From Paenibacillus ginsengihumi DSM 21568 (lineage in GTDB: Bacteria; Bacillota; Bacilli; Paenibacillales; NBRC-103111): a stretch of 36,125 nucleotides of DNA. Below, one piece after another: positions 17,741-25,821 of the stretch. Every line of letters begins with the position of its first letter. Positions within the stretch are counted from its first letter, which is position 1. The notes under the pieces are model-generated. The model had not been told where the DNA came from. It ran no database searches and saw only the letters and a list, made by a program, of their open reading frames with translations. The stretch spans positions 1-36,125 of the forward strand of contig NZ_KB905599.1 of the NCBI RefSeq assembly GCF_000380965.1. The letters are read 5' to 3'. A program made the translations under genes and the position numbers.

Positions 17741-17959
17741 GCAAACTGAAAGCAAGATCGATAGCGCAGCCCGGGCCGGAAGCGGTATGCTGGTTCAGGA
17801 AGATCGCGGCATACCTGCATAAGTTGAACGCAAGCACGATCAGCGCGGCCTGGCCGCAGCGGGACATGCGCCGGGAAGAAGCATATGTCATGCGGCGCTC
17901 CGCGCGTAAAAACTAGGTTCGGCTTTCGCAGGCTATGCAAGGAAGGGAGAGGATTTGTC

Positions 17960-18724
17960 ATGCTGCTGGTGAAGCAAGTGAGCAAGGTGTACGAAGGGAA
18001 AGTAGCCTACCGCGCTTTGACCGATATCGATCTGACCATAGAGAGCGGCGAGTTCGTCGGCGTCATGGGGCCGTCGGGAAGCGGCAAGACGACGCTGCTG
18101 AACCTGATCGCCACGATCGACGAGCCGACGACCGGCGAAATTACGATCAACGGCGTCAATCCGCACAAGCTGAAGAAGGAGCAGCTGGCCAAGTTCCGGC
18201 GGCGCGAGCTCGGCTTTGTTTTTCAGGACTTCAACCTGCTGCACACCTTAACCGTTGAGGAAAATATCGTGCTGCCGATGACGCTGGACGGCAAAAGCGT
18301 GAAGGAAATGAAGCAGAAGGCGCATGACATCGCGGAAAAGCTCGGCATTACCGGCATTCTGAACAAGCGCACGTACGAAATCTCCGGCGGCCAGGCGCAA
18401 CGGGCGGCCGTCGCCCGGGCGATGATCCATTCGCCCAGCCTGCTGCTCGCCGACGAGCCGACGGGCAATCTCGACTCGAAGGCGTCGGGGGATGTGATGG
18501 AGATGCTCGACGCCATCAACCGCACGGAACGAACGACGATGATGCTCGTCACCCACGATCCCGTGTCGGCCAGCTATTGCCACCGGGTAGTCTTTATTCG
18601 CGACGGCAAATTTTACTCGGAAATTCATCGGGGCAGCAGCCGGCAAGCCTTTTTCCAGAAAATCATCGATACGCTTTCTTTGCTGGGAGGGAACGGACAT
18701 GACCTTTCGCAAGTTCGCGTTTAA
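17960..18724 (+). CDS. ABC transporter ATP-binding protein, BceA family
   Basis: 254 residues. Walker A GPSGSGKT at 37-44, Q-loop FVFQDFNLLHT at 87-97, signature ISGGQAQR at 141-148 (Ile replaces the usual Leu), Walker B LLLADEP at 161-167, H-loop VTHDP. The frame is open from 17885, but ATG 17960 has GGGAGAGG 7 bases upstream and gives the conserved BceA N-terminus (VKQVSKVYEGKVAYRAL). It overlaps the permease gene by 26 bases. The 220-base gap after the kinase gene is where a BceR-controlled promoter would be expected; no unambiguous site was found. The transporter likely frees cell-wall lipid targets from peptide antibiotics and signals to the kinase. Confidence 0.94.
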   Translation: MLLVKQVSKVYEGKVAYRALTDIDLTIESGEFVGVMGPSGSGKTTLLNLIATIDEPTTGEITINGVNPHKLKKEQLAKFRRRELGFVFQDFNLLHTLTVEENIVLPMTLDGKSVKEMKQKAHDIAEKLGITGILNKRTYEISGGQAQRAAVARAMIHSPSLLLADEPTGNLDSKASGDVMEMLDAINRTERTTMMLVTHDPVSASYCHRVVFIRDGKFYSEIHRGSSRQAFFQKIIDTLSLLGGNGHDLSQVRV

Positions 18725-20558
18725 CAATATTTACCGCAACAAAAGGCTGTACGCGGCTTATTTCCTAAGCAGCCTGTTCACGGTGATGGTGTTCTTCACG
18801 TTTGCTATTTTTGCTTATCATCCGGAATTAGGCGAAGGCCATCTCAACGGCAACGTAAGATTCGGCATGAATACGGCCGCGGGCATCATCTATGTCTTTT
18901 CCTTTTTCTTCGTGCTGTATTCGATGAGCTCCTTTCTGCATTCCCGCAAAAGAGAATTCGGGCTGCTGATGCTTCAGGGGATGTCTATGCGGCAAATTCG
19001 CTGGATGGTGTTTCTAGAAAATATGATCATCGGCTTCTTTGCCACGCTGGGCGGCATCCTGCTCGGGCTCGTCTTTGCCAAGGCCATCCTTTTGCTTGCG
19101 GAGAATGCGCTCGTTCTCGAGAGCCGGCTGTACTTTTATTTTCCCGGACAGGCTGTGAAGCAGTCGCTGATCTGCTTTCTTGCCCTGTTCTTCTGCATAT
19201 CCGTGTTCGTCTCCTATGTGCTGCGCAGCCGCAAGCTCATCGAGCTCATCAAGGGCGACAAGCAGTCGAAGGGAGAGCCCAAGGCGAATCTGCTCCTGAC
19301 TCTGGCGGCCGTGCTGCTGCTGGGCAGCGGCTATGCCGGGGCGCTGATTGTGAAAGGATTGGGGGTGATAGCGGCATTGGTGCCGGTTGTCTGCGTCGTC
19401 ACCGCCGGGACGTACTTATTGTTCACGCAGCTGAGCGTCTATGTCATTCGCCGGCTGAAGAAGCGGGAATCGTTCTTCTGGCGGAAGACGAACATGCTGC
19501 TGTTTGCGGATCTATCCTTCCGCATGAAGGATAACGCCCGCACCTTCTTCATGGTGGCGATGGTGTCCACGACGGCCTTCAGCGCGATCGGCACGCTGTA
19601 CGGGTTTCAGAGCTTCGCTACGGACAGTACGAAAATAGCGTATCCCAACACCCTCGTCTACAAGGAGGACGAATTTTCAGAGCAGCATCTGGCTGTGATT
19701 CGGGAAGCGTTGCGCAAGGCGGGCATCCAGGGCGAGGAAGCGGCGATGACGATGAGCTACTACGACATCGGCGGGAGGCGGACGATGATTGCGAAGCAGT
19801 CGGATTACAACCGTTTCGCCGCGCTGATCGGAGAGGATGCCATGGAGCTGGGAGAAGGGGAGGCCGCCGTCGTCGAATTTGCGGGACTGCCATACGGCCA
19901 GGCCGGAGCACCGCTCAGCAGGACGATCGGGCTGGCGTCCGGCGAAGCCTTGCTGGCGGAACGGACCGTGAACTCAAGAGCGCTGCCGGGGCCTTTCTAT
20001 TACGTCGTCCCCGACGCTGCTTTCGAACGGCTTCCCGCCCCTGTCGATGCACGGTACTATCATGCCTGGCAGTCTTCGGAAGAGGAGCGGCACATGCTGG
20101 CCGTCGTCCGGGAGCTGCTGGCGCAGCTGCCGCCGAACGTGGTTACCTCGGTCGATTACGAAGTATACCGAATGAATAAAGATTACGCGCCTGTGTTGTT
20201 TGTCGGACTGTTTGTTGGGCTCGTCTTTTTCGTATCGGCCGGCAGCTTCCTGTATTTCCGTCTATATATGGATTTGGACGGGGACAAGCAGAAGTTCGGT
20301 TCGATCGCCAAGCTGGGCTTAAGCGACAAAGAGCTGGGTAAAGTGCTGACGAAACAACTCGCAATATTGTTCTTCGCTCCGATCGTCGTTGCGCTGATCC
20401 ACGGAGCGGTGGCCCTGACGGCGCTGTCCCATATGTTCTTCTACAATCTGGTTGTCGAATCGGCGGTGGTGCTCGGCGTGTTTCTGGTCATCCAGGTCCT
20501 TTACTTCTTCGTCGTTCGCTATTTCTATACCGCGCAGATCAGATCGGCTATCGCGTAA
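18699..20558 (+). CDS. ABC transporter permease, BceB family (FtsX-like)
   Basis: 619 residues, normal for BceB-type permeases. Topology fits ten membrane helices: FtsX-like segments near the N-terminus (FAFNNIYRNKRLYAAYFLSS, residues 5-24), a large extracellular domain of roughly 200 residues between helices 7 and 8 (about residues 310-490), and three C-terminal helices. The extracellular domain of these proteins binds the antibiotic or its lipid-target complex and is the least conserved part, so it cannot define the substrate here. GGGAGGG lies 7 bases before ATG 18699. A strong terminator follows at 20575. With the ATPase, response regulator and kinase it makes a complete resistance module. 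Confidence 0.93.
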   Translation: MTFRKFAFNNIYRNKRLYAAYFLSSLFTVMVFFTFAIFAYHPELGEGHLNGNVRFGMNTAAGIIYVFSFFFVLYSMSSFLHSRKREFGLLMLQGMSMRQIRWMVFLENMIIGFFATLGGILLGLVFAKAILLLAENALVLESRLYFYFPGQAVKQSLICFLALFFCISVFVSYVLRSRKLIELIKGDKQSKGEPKANLLLTLAAVLLLGSGYAGALIVKGLGVIAALVPVVCVVTAGTYLLFTQLSVYVIRRLKKRESFFWRKTNMLLFADLSFRMKDNARTFFMVAMVSTTAFSAIGTLYGFQSFATDSTKIAYPNTLVYKEDEFSEQHLAVIREALRKAGIQGEEAAMTMSYYDIGGRRTMIAKQSDYNRFAALIGEDAMELGEGEAAVVEFAGLPYGQAGAPLSRTIGLASGEALLAERTVNSRALPGPFYYVVPDAAFERLPAPVDARYYHAWQSSEEERHMLAVVRELLAQLPPNVVTSVDYEVYRMNKDYAPVLFVGLFVGLVFFVSAGSFLYFRLYMDLDGDKQKFGSIAKLGLSDKELGKVLTKQLAILFFAPIVVALIHGAVALTALSHMFFYNLVVESAVVLGVFLVIQVLYFFVVRYFYTAQIRSAIA

Positions 20559-20574
20559 ATTCGCAGGATACGTT

Positions 20575-20603
20575 GCCCGGTCCGCCTGAGGACTGGGCTT
20601 TTT
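20575..20603 (+). terminator. Rho-independent terminator of the Bce-type operon
   Basis: GCCCGGTCC (20575-20583) pairs with GGACTGGGC (20590-20598), nine pairs with one G-U, a 6-base loop and five T. It lies 16 bases after the permease stop. Confidence 0.8.
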
Positions 20604-20749
20604 GAGGAGACGTGTCGCATCGCGGCACAATCAGTGACCTGATCCATCTGACTGTCGCGCGCGGAGATGAATATAATCGGGCATAGCGATAGAGTCCGTA
20701 CCAAGACGTAGGAGAAATGATCGCTTCGCTTTACGCAGATATACTGTTG

Positions 20750-20755
20750 TATAAT
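20750..20755 (+). promoter_or_regulatory. Perfect -10 element upstream of the dehydrogenase gene
   Basis: TATAAT at 20750-20755, but no good -35 at normal spacing; TTCGCT at 20725-20730 gives a 19-base spacer. Transcription would start near 20762, so the leader would be very short for the ATG at 20770 and about 25 bases for the GTG at 20788. Confidence 0.35.
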
Positions 20756-20787
20756 ATATAAAAAATAAAATGAGGATCGTGATTCGG

Positions 20788-21858
20788 GTGACAGTTTATC
20801 GGATTGGCGTTCTTTATGGCGATGGTATCGGTCCTGAAATTACAAAGGCGACAGTGGAAGTTCTGGAGGCGTCTGCGAATAAAGCGGGCGGGGTTGAGTT
20901 TGATTGGGTGAAGCTGCCGATGGGTTGGGAAGGGATCGAAAAGCATGGCGATCCGATTCCCCAAGTGACGAAAGACGAACTGAAGAAGACGCACGGCTGG
21001 TTGATGGGACCGCATGATTCTGCCGCATATCCTGCCCAGCATCAAACAAACCGCAACCCGAGCGGCGAGCTGCGCCATGTTTTCGATCTGTATTCGAACA
21101 TTCGTCCGGCCAAAACGATGGAAGGCGTACAAAGCGTTGTTGGCGAAGCCGATCTCGTCATCGTCCGCGAAAATACGGAAGGCTATTATTGCGACCGCAA
21201 CATGGTCATCGGTGTCGGTGAATGGCAAATCACTCCGGATGTCGTCGTGTCGGCCGGCGTATTTACAAGAAAGGCTGTAGAACGCATCGCCCACACCGCG
21301 TTCAAAATGGCGATGCAGCGGCGCAAAAAAGTGACGATTGTACATAAAGCGAATGTCATCAAGCTGGGAACGGGGCTGTTTCTGAAGGTATGCCGCGAAG
21401 TAGGGGAGCAATATCCGGAGGTTGCGGTGGACGATTTCCATATTGACGCCATGACGGCACATCTGGTTCGGCGGGCTTATTTTTTTGACGTTATCGTTAC
21501 GGAGAACATGTTCGGCGACATTCTTTCGGATCTGGCAGGGGAGCTTGTCGGCAGCCTGGGACTGGCTCCTTCCATCAATACGAGCGAAGATCAGGCCATG
21601 GCGCAAGCCGCTCACGGATCGGCTCCGGATATTGCCGGGAAAAATATCGCCAATCCCGTTGGTCTCATGCTCTCGACGGTGATGCTGCTCGATTGGCTCG
21701 CGAATCGTCATGAGGATAGGCGGCTCATCGAGGTTGCTCGCACAATGGAAAACGGCATTTTCCAGGCGCTCGCTGAAGGGGCGAAGACGAGGGACTTGGG
21801 AGGAGCCGCTTCAACGACCGAGTTTACCCAAGCCGTGGTCGAGCGCATCGCTCGTTAA
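20788..21858 (+). CDS. Isocitrate/isopropylmalate dehydrogenase family protein, substrate uncertain
   Basis: A metal- and NAD-dependent beta-decarboxylating dehydrogenase, 356 residues from GTG 20788 (362 from ATG 20770). Family features: YGDGIGPEIT at the N-terminus, the catalytic Tyr in RENTEGYY, the catalytic Lys in HKANVIK, the metal-binding Asp cluster in DDFHIDAMTAHL and NMFGDILSDLAGEL, and the adenosine-binding loop HGSAPDIAGKNIANP. The substrate loop reads NPSGELRHVFDLYSNIRP, closer to isocitrate, homoisocitrate and tartrate dehydrogenases (R-x3-DLYxNIRP) than to typical LeuB, so leucine synthesis is unlikely; no leu genes are adjacent. Start unclear: AGG at 20773-20775 lies 12 bases before the GTG, and the ATG at 20770 has no ribosome site. 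Convergent with the glycosyltransferase gene. Tartrate or isocitrate-like substrates are inference. Confidence 0.85.
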   Translation: MTVYRIGVLYGDGIGPEITKATVEVLEASANKAGGVEFDWVKLPMGWEGIEKHGDPIPQVTKDELKKTHGWLMGPHDSAAYPAQHQTNRNPSGELRHVFDLYSNIRPAKTMEGVQSVVGEADLVIVRENTEGYYCDRNMVIGVGEWQITPDVVVSAGVFTRKAVERIAHTAFKMAMQRRKKVTIVHKANVIKLGTGLFLKVCREVGEQYPEVAVDDFHIDAMTAHLVRRAYFFDVIVTENMFGDILSDLAGELVGSLGLAPSINTSEDQAMAQAAHGSAPDIAGKNIANPVGLMLSTVMLLDWLANRHEDRRLIEVARTMENGIFQALAEGAKTRDLGGAASTTEFTQAVVERIAR

Positions 21859-21897
21859 GGGGCAAGGAGGGCTGAGCTTTATGATGCGTCCGAAGCT

Positions 21898-21941
21898 CCA
21901 TCGGTTACCCCTCCCACAAGATAGACAGCGGTAACCGATGG
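21898..21941. terminator. Stem-loop between convergent genes
   Basis: CCATCGGTTACC (21898-21909) and GGTAACCGATGG (21930-21941) form a perfect 12-bp stem with a 20-base loop between the dehydrogenase and glycosyltransferase genes. No T run follows on either strand, so it may be a transcript-end hairpin rather than a strong intrinsic terminator. Confidence 0.5.
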
Positions 21942-21955
21942 GGAGCCGGACTCGA

Positions 21956-23158
21956 TTATTTCGTCATGCCCAGACTTCGTTTATAGGCAAAAATCTCTTC
22001 AACGGCCTGACGATGCCCGCCCGCGGCTCGGAACGAATCGCCCATTTCAACGCTTGCCTGCCGCAATGATACATCGCCCAGGACGCGTTCCGCCGCCTCT
22101 CTAAGCGTTTCCGCGGTCAAGCCGTCTGGATTCAAATGGATGCCGGCGCCGACTTCAGCCACGCGCCGCGCGATCACAGGCTGATCGGCGCTCTGGGGAA
22201 GCACAATCAGCGGCACGCCATAATAGAGGCCTTCGCTGGCGCTGTTCATGCCGCCGTGAGTGATAAACAATTTGGCGTGCTGCAGCACTTCGAGCTGCGG
22301 CACGTAGCTGCGCACGATAAAATTCGCAGGAATGTCTCCCAAGTCCTCAATCTGGGTTTGACTGCCGACGGATAGAATGACGCTGTACTTCGTGTCGGCG
22401 AACGCCGCAAAACAGAGCTTGTAAAAATCCGCCGCCTGATTGAACACGGTGCCGAGCGAGATGTAAATCAGACGATCTGTGTCCGCTTGAGAGAAATCGA
22501 ATGGAGCGAGCGCGCGCGGCGCGATTGACGGTCCGACAAACTTGTACGTCTCGTCGAAGCTTTCGCCATCGGGCTGGAAACGCTTCGATGTATAGACGAT
22601 GGTCAGTGGCGCGGGATTCCAGAAAACCTCGTAGGCGGAGCCGACTTGCACGTTGTATTTCGTCTGCACATCGCTGACCAGCTGTTGAAACTCCTGCCGG
22701 GCGCGTTCGTTCATATCTTCCGGAAAAGAGCGCGAGAGACGCTCCTGCAGACCATCGAAGACATTTGGCTGCATGGCAAAGCTTGTGCAGGAATTGATGG
22801 CCGGCAGGCCGAGAATTTGTGCAAGCAAACGCCCGCAGCCGAACATCGAGTCATGAATGATGTAATCGAAACGCTCTCCTGAGGTTTGCTCCAGGAGACT
22901 GGGAATGACGATATCGGCGGTGCGCAGCAGTCCCCCCACTCGAGCCCAGGGGCTTCTTCCTCCGGCAAGAAACGCCTCCAAAAATTTGCCGAGATCGAAC
23001 GTGATCACTTTTGCGCCTGTCTGCTCGATGCGATCGCGATACGGTTCCGCCGCGAAATAAACCACCTCTTCGCCGCGACGGACAAGTTCTTGAACGACGC
23101 CGAGCGTTGGATTGATATGTCCTTCGGAACCTCCGTTGATCAGTAACACGCGTGCCAT
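21956..23158 (-). CDS. MGT/YjiC-family UDP-glycosyltransferase (GT1)
   Basis: A 400-residue GT-B-fold glycosyltransferase of family GT1, similar to macrolide glycosyltransferases (OleD, YjiC). The N-terminal acceptor domain starts ARVLLINGGSEGHINPTLGV with the catalytic-type His (GHINP). The C-terminal domain carries the sugar-nucleotide signature region (VRSYVPQLEVLQHAKLFITH, then GGMNSASEGLYYGVPLIVLP and QSADQP). Such enzymes move glucose from UDP-glucose to macrolides, flavonoids or other small hydroxylated compounds, often as self-protection or detoxification. GTG 23167 also opens the frame, but ATG 23158 has AGAGG 8 bases upstream. It has its own promoter and stands alone; the acceptor is unknown. 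Confidence 0.92.
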   Translation of the reverse strand: MARVLLINGGSEGHINPTLGVVQELVRRGEEVVYFAAEPYRDRIEQTGAKVITFDLGKFLEAFLAGGRSPWARVGGLLRTADIVIPSLLEQTSGERFDYIIHDSMFGCGRLLAQILGLPAINSCTSFAMQPNVFDGLQERLSRSFPEDMNERARQEFQQLVSDVQTKYNVQVGSAYEVFWNPAPLTIVYTSKRFQPDGESFDETYKFVGPSIAPRALAPFDFSQADTDRLIYISLGTVFNQAADFYKLCFAAFADTKYSVILSVGSQTQIEDLGDIPANFIVRSYVPQLEVLQHAKLFITHGGMNSASEGLYYGVPLIVLPQSADQPVIARRVAEVGAGIHLNPDGLTAETLREAAERVLGDVSLRQASVEMGDSFRAAGGHRQAVEEIFAYKRSLGMTK

Positions 23159-23223
23159 AAATATCACCTCTCACGTTTTTTGAGACTCTTCCGAATACCT
23201 CTCCGAAGGCCTGTTTTCATTTT

Positions 23224-23253
23224 ATTATAGTCGCACTTATACACGAGTTCCAA
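23224..23253 (-). promoter_or_regulatory. Promoter of the glycosyltransferase gene
   Basis: In minus-strand sense TTGGAA (23248-23253) and a perfect TATAAT (23224-23229) with an 18-base spacer, about 65 bases before the gene start. Confidence 0.6.
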
Positions 23254-23468
23254 TAACAGAGCCGAAAAGGTAAAAATCGCCCTAATCGCGGTCATTTTAA
23301 GCAGCGACTCAAGTTCAAAATTCGCGCTTGTCAAAATAAACCGAGGCCAGCAGCAGGCCTTATGGTATCGCCTTAAGCTCTAACGCTGATGACAAATCCT
23401 ATTTTGACGAATCCAACGCTTTGAATCTCAATCTCTGCTCCAACGGCAAGCCTAGCCCTAACCTTAAG

Positions 23469-23493
23469 CGGCTCTCAAGCTGAGAGCCGTTTT
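23469..23493 (+). terminator. Hairpin with T run in the gene-free stretch before the lacI-type gene
   Basis: CGGCTCTCA-AGC-TGAGAGCCG followed by TTTT: a perfect 9-bp stem. No gene precedes it on the plus strand; the 23254-23575 stretch holds no convincing coding frame. It may be the relic end of a lost gene, or it may shield the downstream cluster from readthrough. Confidence 0.55.
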
Positions 23494-23575
23494 GGCGTAT
23501 TAATGCGTTTGCGGGCCTCTTTTGGAGTCGCGTGCGCAGCGTTTTATTCAAAAAAATAACGGTCAGAAAAATTTC

Positions 23576-23625
23576 TTGACAACTGATTATCGGCGATGGC
23601 ATACTAAGTCCAAGGAAACGTTTCC
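23576..23625 (+). promoter_or_regulatory. Promoter and LacI-type operator of the regulator gene
   Basis: A perfect -35 TTGACA (23576-23581), an 18-base spacer and CATACT (23600-23605). GGAAACGTTTCC (23614-23625), a perfect 12-bp palindrome, covers the expected transcription start. This is a typical LacI/GalR-family operator with central CG, so autorepression is likely. A related site lies at 24684-24695. Confidence 0.75.
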
Positions 23626-23645
23626 AAGGGTTGAAGGGTGGTTGG

Positions 23646-24665
23646 ATGGCACAGGAGAAGAAAGTCACGATTAAAGACGTAGCCCGGGATGCCGGAGTCG
23701 GCCTGGGCACGGTATCGAGGGCCATTAACGGATCGGCGAACATCAGCCTCGAGACGAAACAGAAAATTTTCGAGAGCATTAAGAAGCTGGGGTACGTCCC
23801 GAACCAGACTGCGCAAAGCATGAGGTCCAACAAGTACAGAAGCATCGCCTTGTTCGTCAACATTTCGAACGTGGCATTCGCCCAGATCGCCAAAGGCATT
23901 CAGAACGAGCTGGACTATTCCGGCTACACGCTTTCGCTATGCGATGTCGGCGAGCGGGATGCCGCGGGCAAGATCGATTCGTTTCTGGCCGGACGCAAGT
24001 TCGACGGGATCATTTTGTCTGTGCCCCGGGAAGACGACGAGCAATTGCACAAGGTGCTGTCCAAAGTATCGGTGCCGATCGTTACATTGGACCGCGATGT
24101 TCCCGGAGTGGCGGGAGGCGTCGTCATCGATTATTCCCATTCGGTGAAGAGGGCGACGGAATATTTGCTCTCGCTCGGCCATGAAGGCATCGCGCTGATC
24201 AGCGGCAGCGGCAAGATTCGCCCGACGAGAATCAGCGTGGCGGCATTCAAGGAAGCTTACGAGGCAGCGGGGAAGAAGCTCGATTCCGCACGCATCATAG
24301 AAGGCGGCTTCACCAGCGATATCGGGCGCAACGTCATGCTGGACCTGCTTCCGGACATTCAGCGAGGCAGCGTGACAGCCGTTATTTCGCTCAACAATCA
24401 AATGTTTCACGGCATTCTTCAAGTCATGAGGGAAAATGGCCTGGAATACCCGAAAGATTTGTCGATCATTACGGTTGAGGACTACGAGCTGACGAAGCTG
24501 CTGAATCCTCCGGTGACTGTCATCCGCCGGCCGCTGCTCGATATAGGCGCAGGGGTGGCCCGCGTTTTGCTTCAATATATCGAGAAGCCGGACATGTACG
24601 GCAAACAGAATCCGCTATCGATACCGACGGAATTCATCATTCGCGAGTCATGCAGCAAACGGTAA
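23646..24665 (+). CDS. LacI/GalR family repressor of the downstream catabolic cluster
   Basis: 339 residues. N-terminal helix-turn-helix and hinge helix typical of LacI (VTIKDVARDAGVGLGTVSRA at about 7-26, then GYVPNQTAQSMRS) and a C-terminal sugar-binding domain of the periplasmic-binding-protein fold (RSIALFVNISN to PTEFIIRES). TTG 23631 opens the frame, but ATG 23646, with AAGGGTGG 4 bases upstream, is the better start. LacI-type proteins bind GGAAACGTTTCC-like operators; one overlaps this gene's own start of transcription and another sits in the promoter of the next gene, pointing to a local repressor that is released by a sugar or sugar acid. Inducer unknown. Confidence 0.93.
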   Translation: MAQEKKVTIKDVARDAGVGLGTVSRAINGSANISLETKQKIFESIKKLGYVPNQTAQSMRSNKYRSIALFVNISNVAFAQIAKGIQNELDYSGYTLSLCDVGERDAAGKIDSFLAGRKFDGIILSVPREDDEQLHKVLSKVSVPIVTLDRDVPGVAGGVVIDYSHSVKRATEYLLSLGHEGIALISGSGKIRPTRISVAAFKEAYEAAGKKLDSARIIEGGFTSDIGRNVMLDLLPDIQRGSVTAVISLNNQMFHGILQVMRENGLEYPKDLSIITVEDYELTKLLNPPVTVIRRPLLDIGAGVARVLLQYIEKPDMYGKQNPLSIPTEFIIRESCSKR

Positions 24666-24671
24666 TTTTTT

Positions 24672-24700
24672 TTCGCAATTCATGGAAACGTTTCTATAAG
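24672..24700 (+). promoter_or_regulatory. Operator-containing promoter of the catabolic operon
   Basis: TTCGCA (24672-24677) and TATAAG (24695-24700) with a 17-base spacer. GGAAACGTTTCT (24684-24695) lies within the spacer and touches the -10, so a bound LacI protein would block polymerase directly. It matches the palindrome before the regulator gene in 11 of 12 positions. Confidence 0.7.
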
Positions 24701-24753
24701 ATGAATGGATCGTTGCAGGAACGCAGGATTGCCGAAGCAAAGGAGGAGTATGC

Positions 24754-25788
24754 GTGCAGGCGGTGGTGAAGAAAGCCCGCGGACCGGGAAACGTTGAATT
24801 GCAGGAGATCGAGGAACCGGCTTGTACCGAGAACTCCGTCAAAATCGAGGTGAGCTATTCGGGAATATGCGGCACCGATCTGCATATTATGCACGACACG
24901 TTCGCGAGCTACCCTCCCGTCGTTTTGGGGCATGAGTTCTCGGGAGTGATCGTCGAAACCGGCTCTGCTGTCAAGAGGCTTCGCGCAGGCATGCGAGTGA
25001 CGGTGCTGCCCTCGACGGCCGTCACATGCGGGAGCTGCCCGTACTGCCGGGAAGGCAAATATATGTTTTGCGAGAGCCGCAGAGGGATGGGCTACGGCGT
25101 CCATGGAAGCTTCACCCGATACGTGGTTGTCCGCGAGGATATGGTCTATCCGATTCCGGATCACGTCTCGCTCGAGGCGGCGGCCATGTCGGAGCCGCTC
25201 GCTTGCGCGGTGAACGCGCTGGAGGAGCTGACGCCGATACGCGCCGGCGACCGGGTGCTCGTGTCGGGGCCGGGCCCGATCGGCTTGCTTTGTCTGGCGC
25301 TGCTCGTTGGACGGGGCATCAAGGTGACGGTGGCCGGGACGACGGACGATGCGGAGCGTCTGAGGCTCGCCCGGGAGCTCGGAGCAGACCGGGTGGTCGA
25401 CGTGCTGCGCGAGGATTTGCAGCAGGTTGTCCAGGAAACGACGGGCGGCCGGGGCATGGATGTCGTGATCGAATGCGCGGGGGCTGCGGCCTCGATCGCA
25501 GGCTGCCTGAAAGCGGCGAAGAAGCTGGGCAAATATATCCAGGTCGGCATCGTCGGCAAGCCCGTTTCGATCGATTACGACACGATTTTATACAAGCAGC
25601 TGGAGATGTACGGCTCCGTCGGCCATTCCTTGTCGACCTGGGATCGGGTGGCGCGCATCCTGGAGCAAAACACGATTCCGCTGGAGCGGATCGTGACGCA
25701 TAAGTTCCCGCTGAGCCAGTGGAAGGAAGCGTTCGATCTGTGCGAGCGGAAGCTGGGCGGCAAAGTGCTGCTGTATGCCGACGAATAA
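24754..25788 (+). CDS. Zinc-dependent medium-chain dehydrogenase 1
   Basis: 344 residues, zinc MDR family (sorbitol, threonine and L-idonate dehydrogenase relatives). Catalytic zinc: Cys39 in GICGTD and His60-Glu61 in GHEFSG. Structural zinc: Cys92, 95, 98 and 106 (CGSCPYCREGKYMFC). Rossmann loop GPGPIGLLCLALL, followed by AGTTDD at the end of strand 2, where many NAD-specific relatives have an acidic residue; cofactor preference is therefore open. GTG 24754 has AGGAGG 7 bases upstream. First structural gene after the operator-promoter at 24672-24700. It probably oxidises a polyol or aldonic acid or reduces a keto acid; no specific substrate can be claimed. Confidence 0.9.
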   Translation: MQAVVKKARGPGNVELQEIEEPACTENSVKIEVSYSGICGTDLHIMHDTFASYPPVVLGHEFSGVIVETGSAVKRLRAGMRVTVLPSTAVTCGSCPYCREGKYMFCESRRGMGYGVHGSFTRYVVVREDMVYPIPDHVSLEAAAMSEPLACAVNALEELTPIRAGDRVLVSGPGPIGLLCLALLVGRGIKVTVAGTTDDAERLRLARELGADRVVDVLREDLQQVVQETTGGRGMDVVIECAGAAASIAGCLKAAKKLGKYIQVGIVGKPVSIDYDTILYKQLEMYGSVGHSLSTWDRVARILEQNTIPLERIVTHKFPLSQWKEAFDLCERKLGGKVLLYADE

Positions 25789-25821
25789 CGAAATACGATA
25801 ACAGGATAAGGGAGGCATTTG

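Noticed and set aside
21898..21941. Riboswitch or attachment site at the perfect 12-bp inverted repeat
   Set aside because: A simple stem-loop between convergent genes with no conserved core or recombinase gene; a transcript-end hairpin is the simpler reading.
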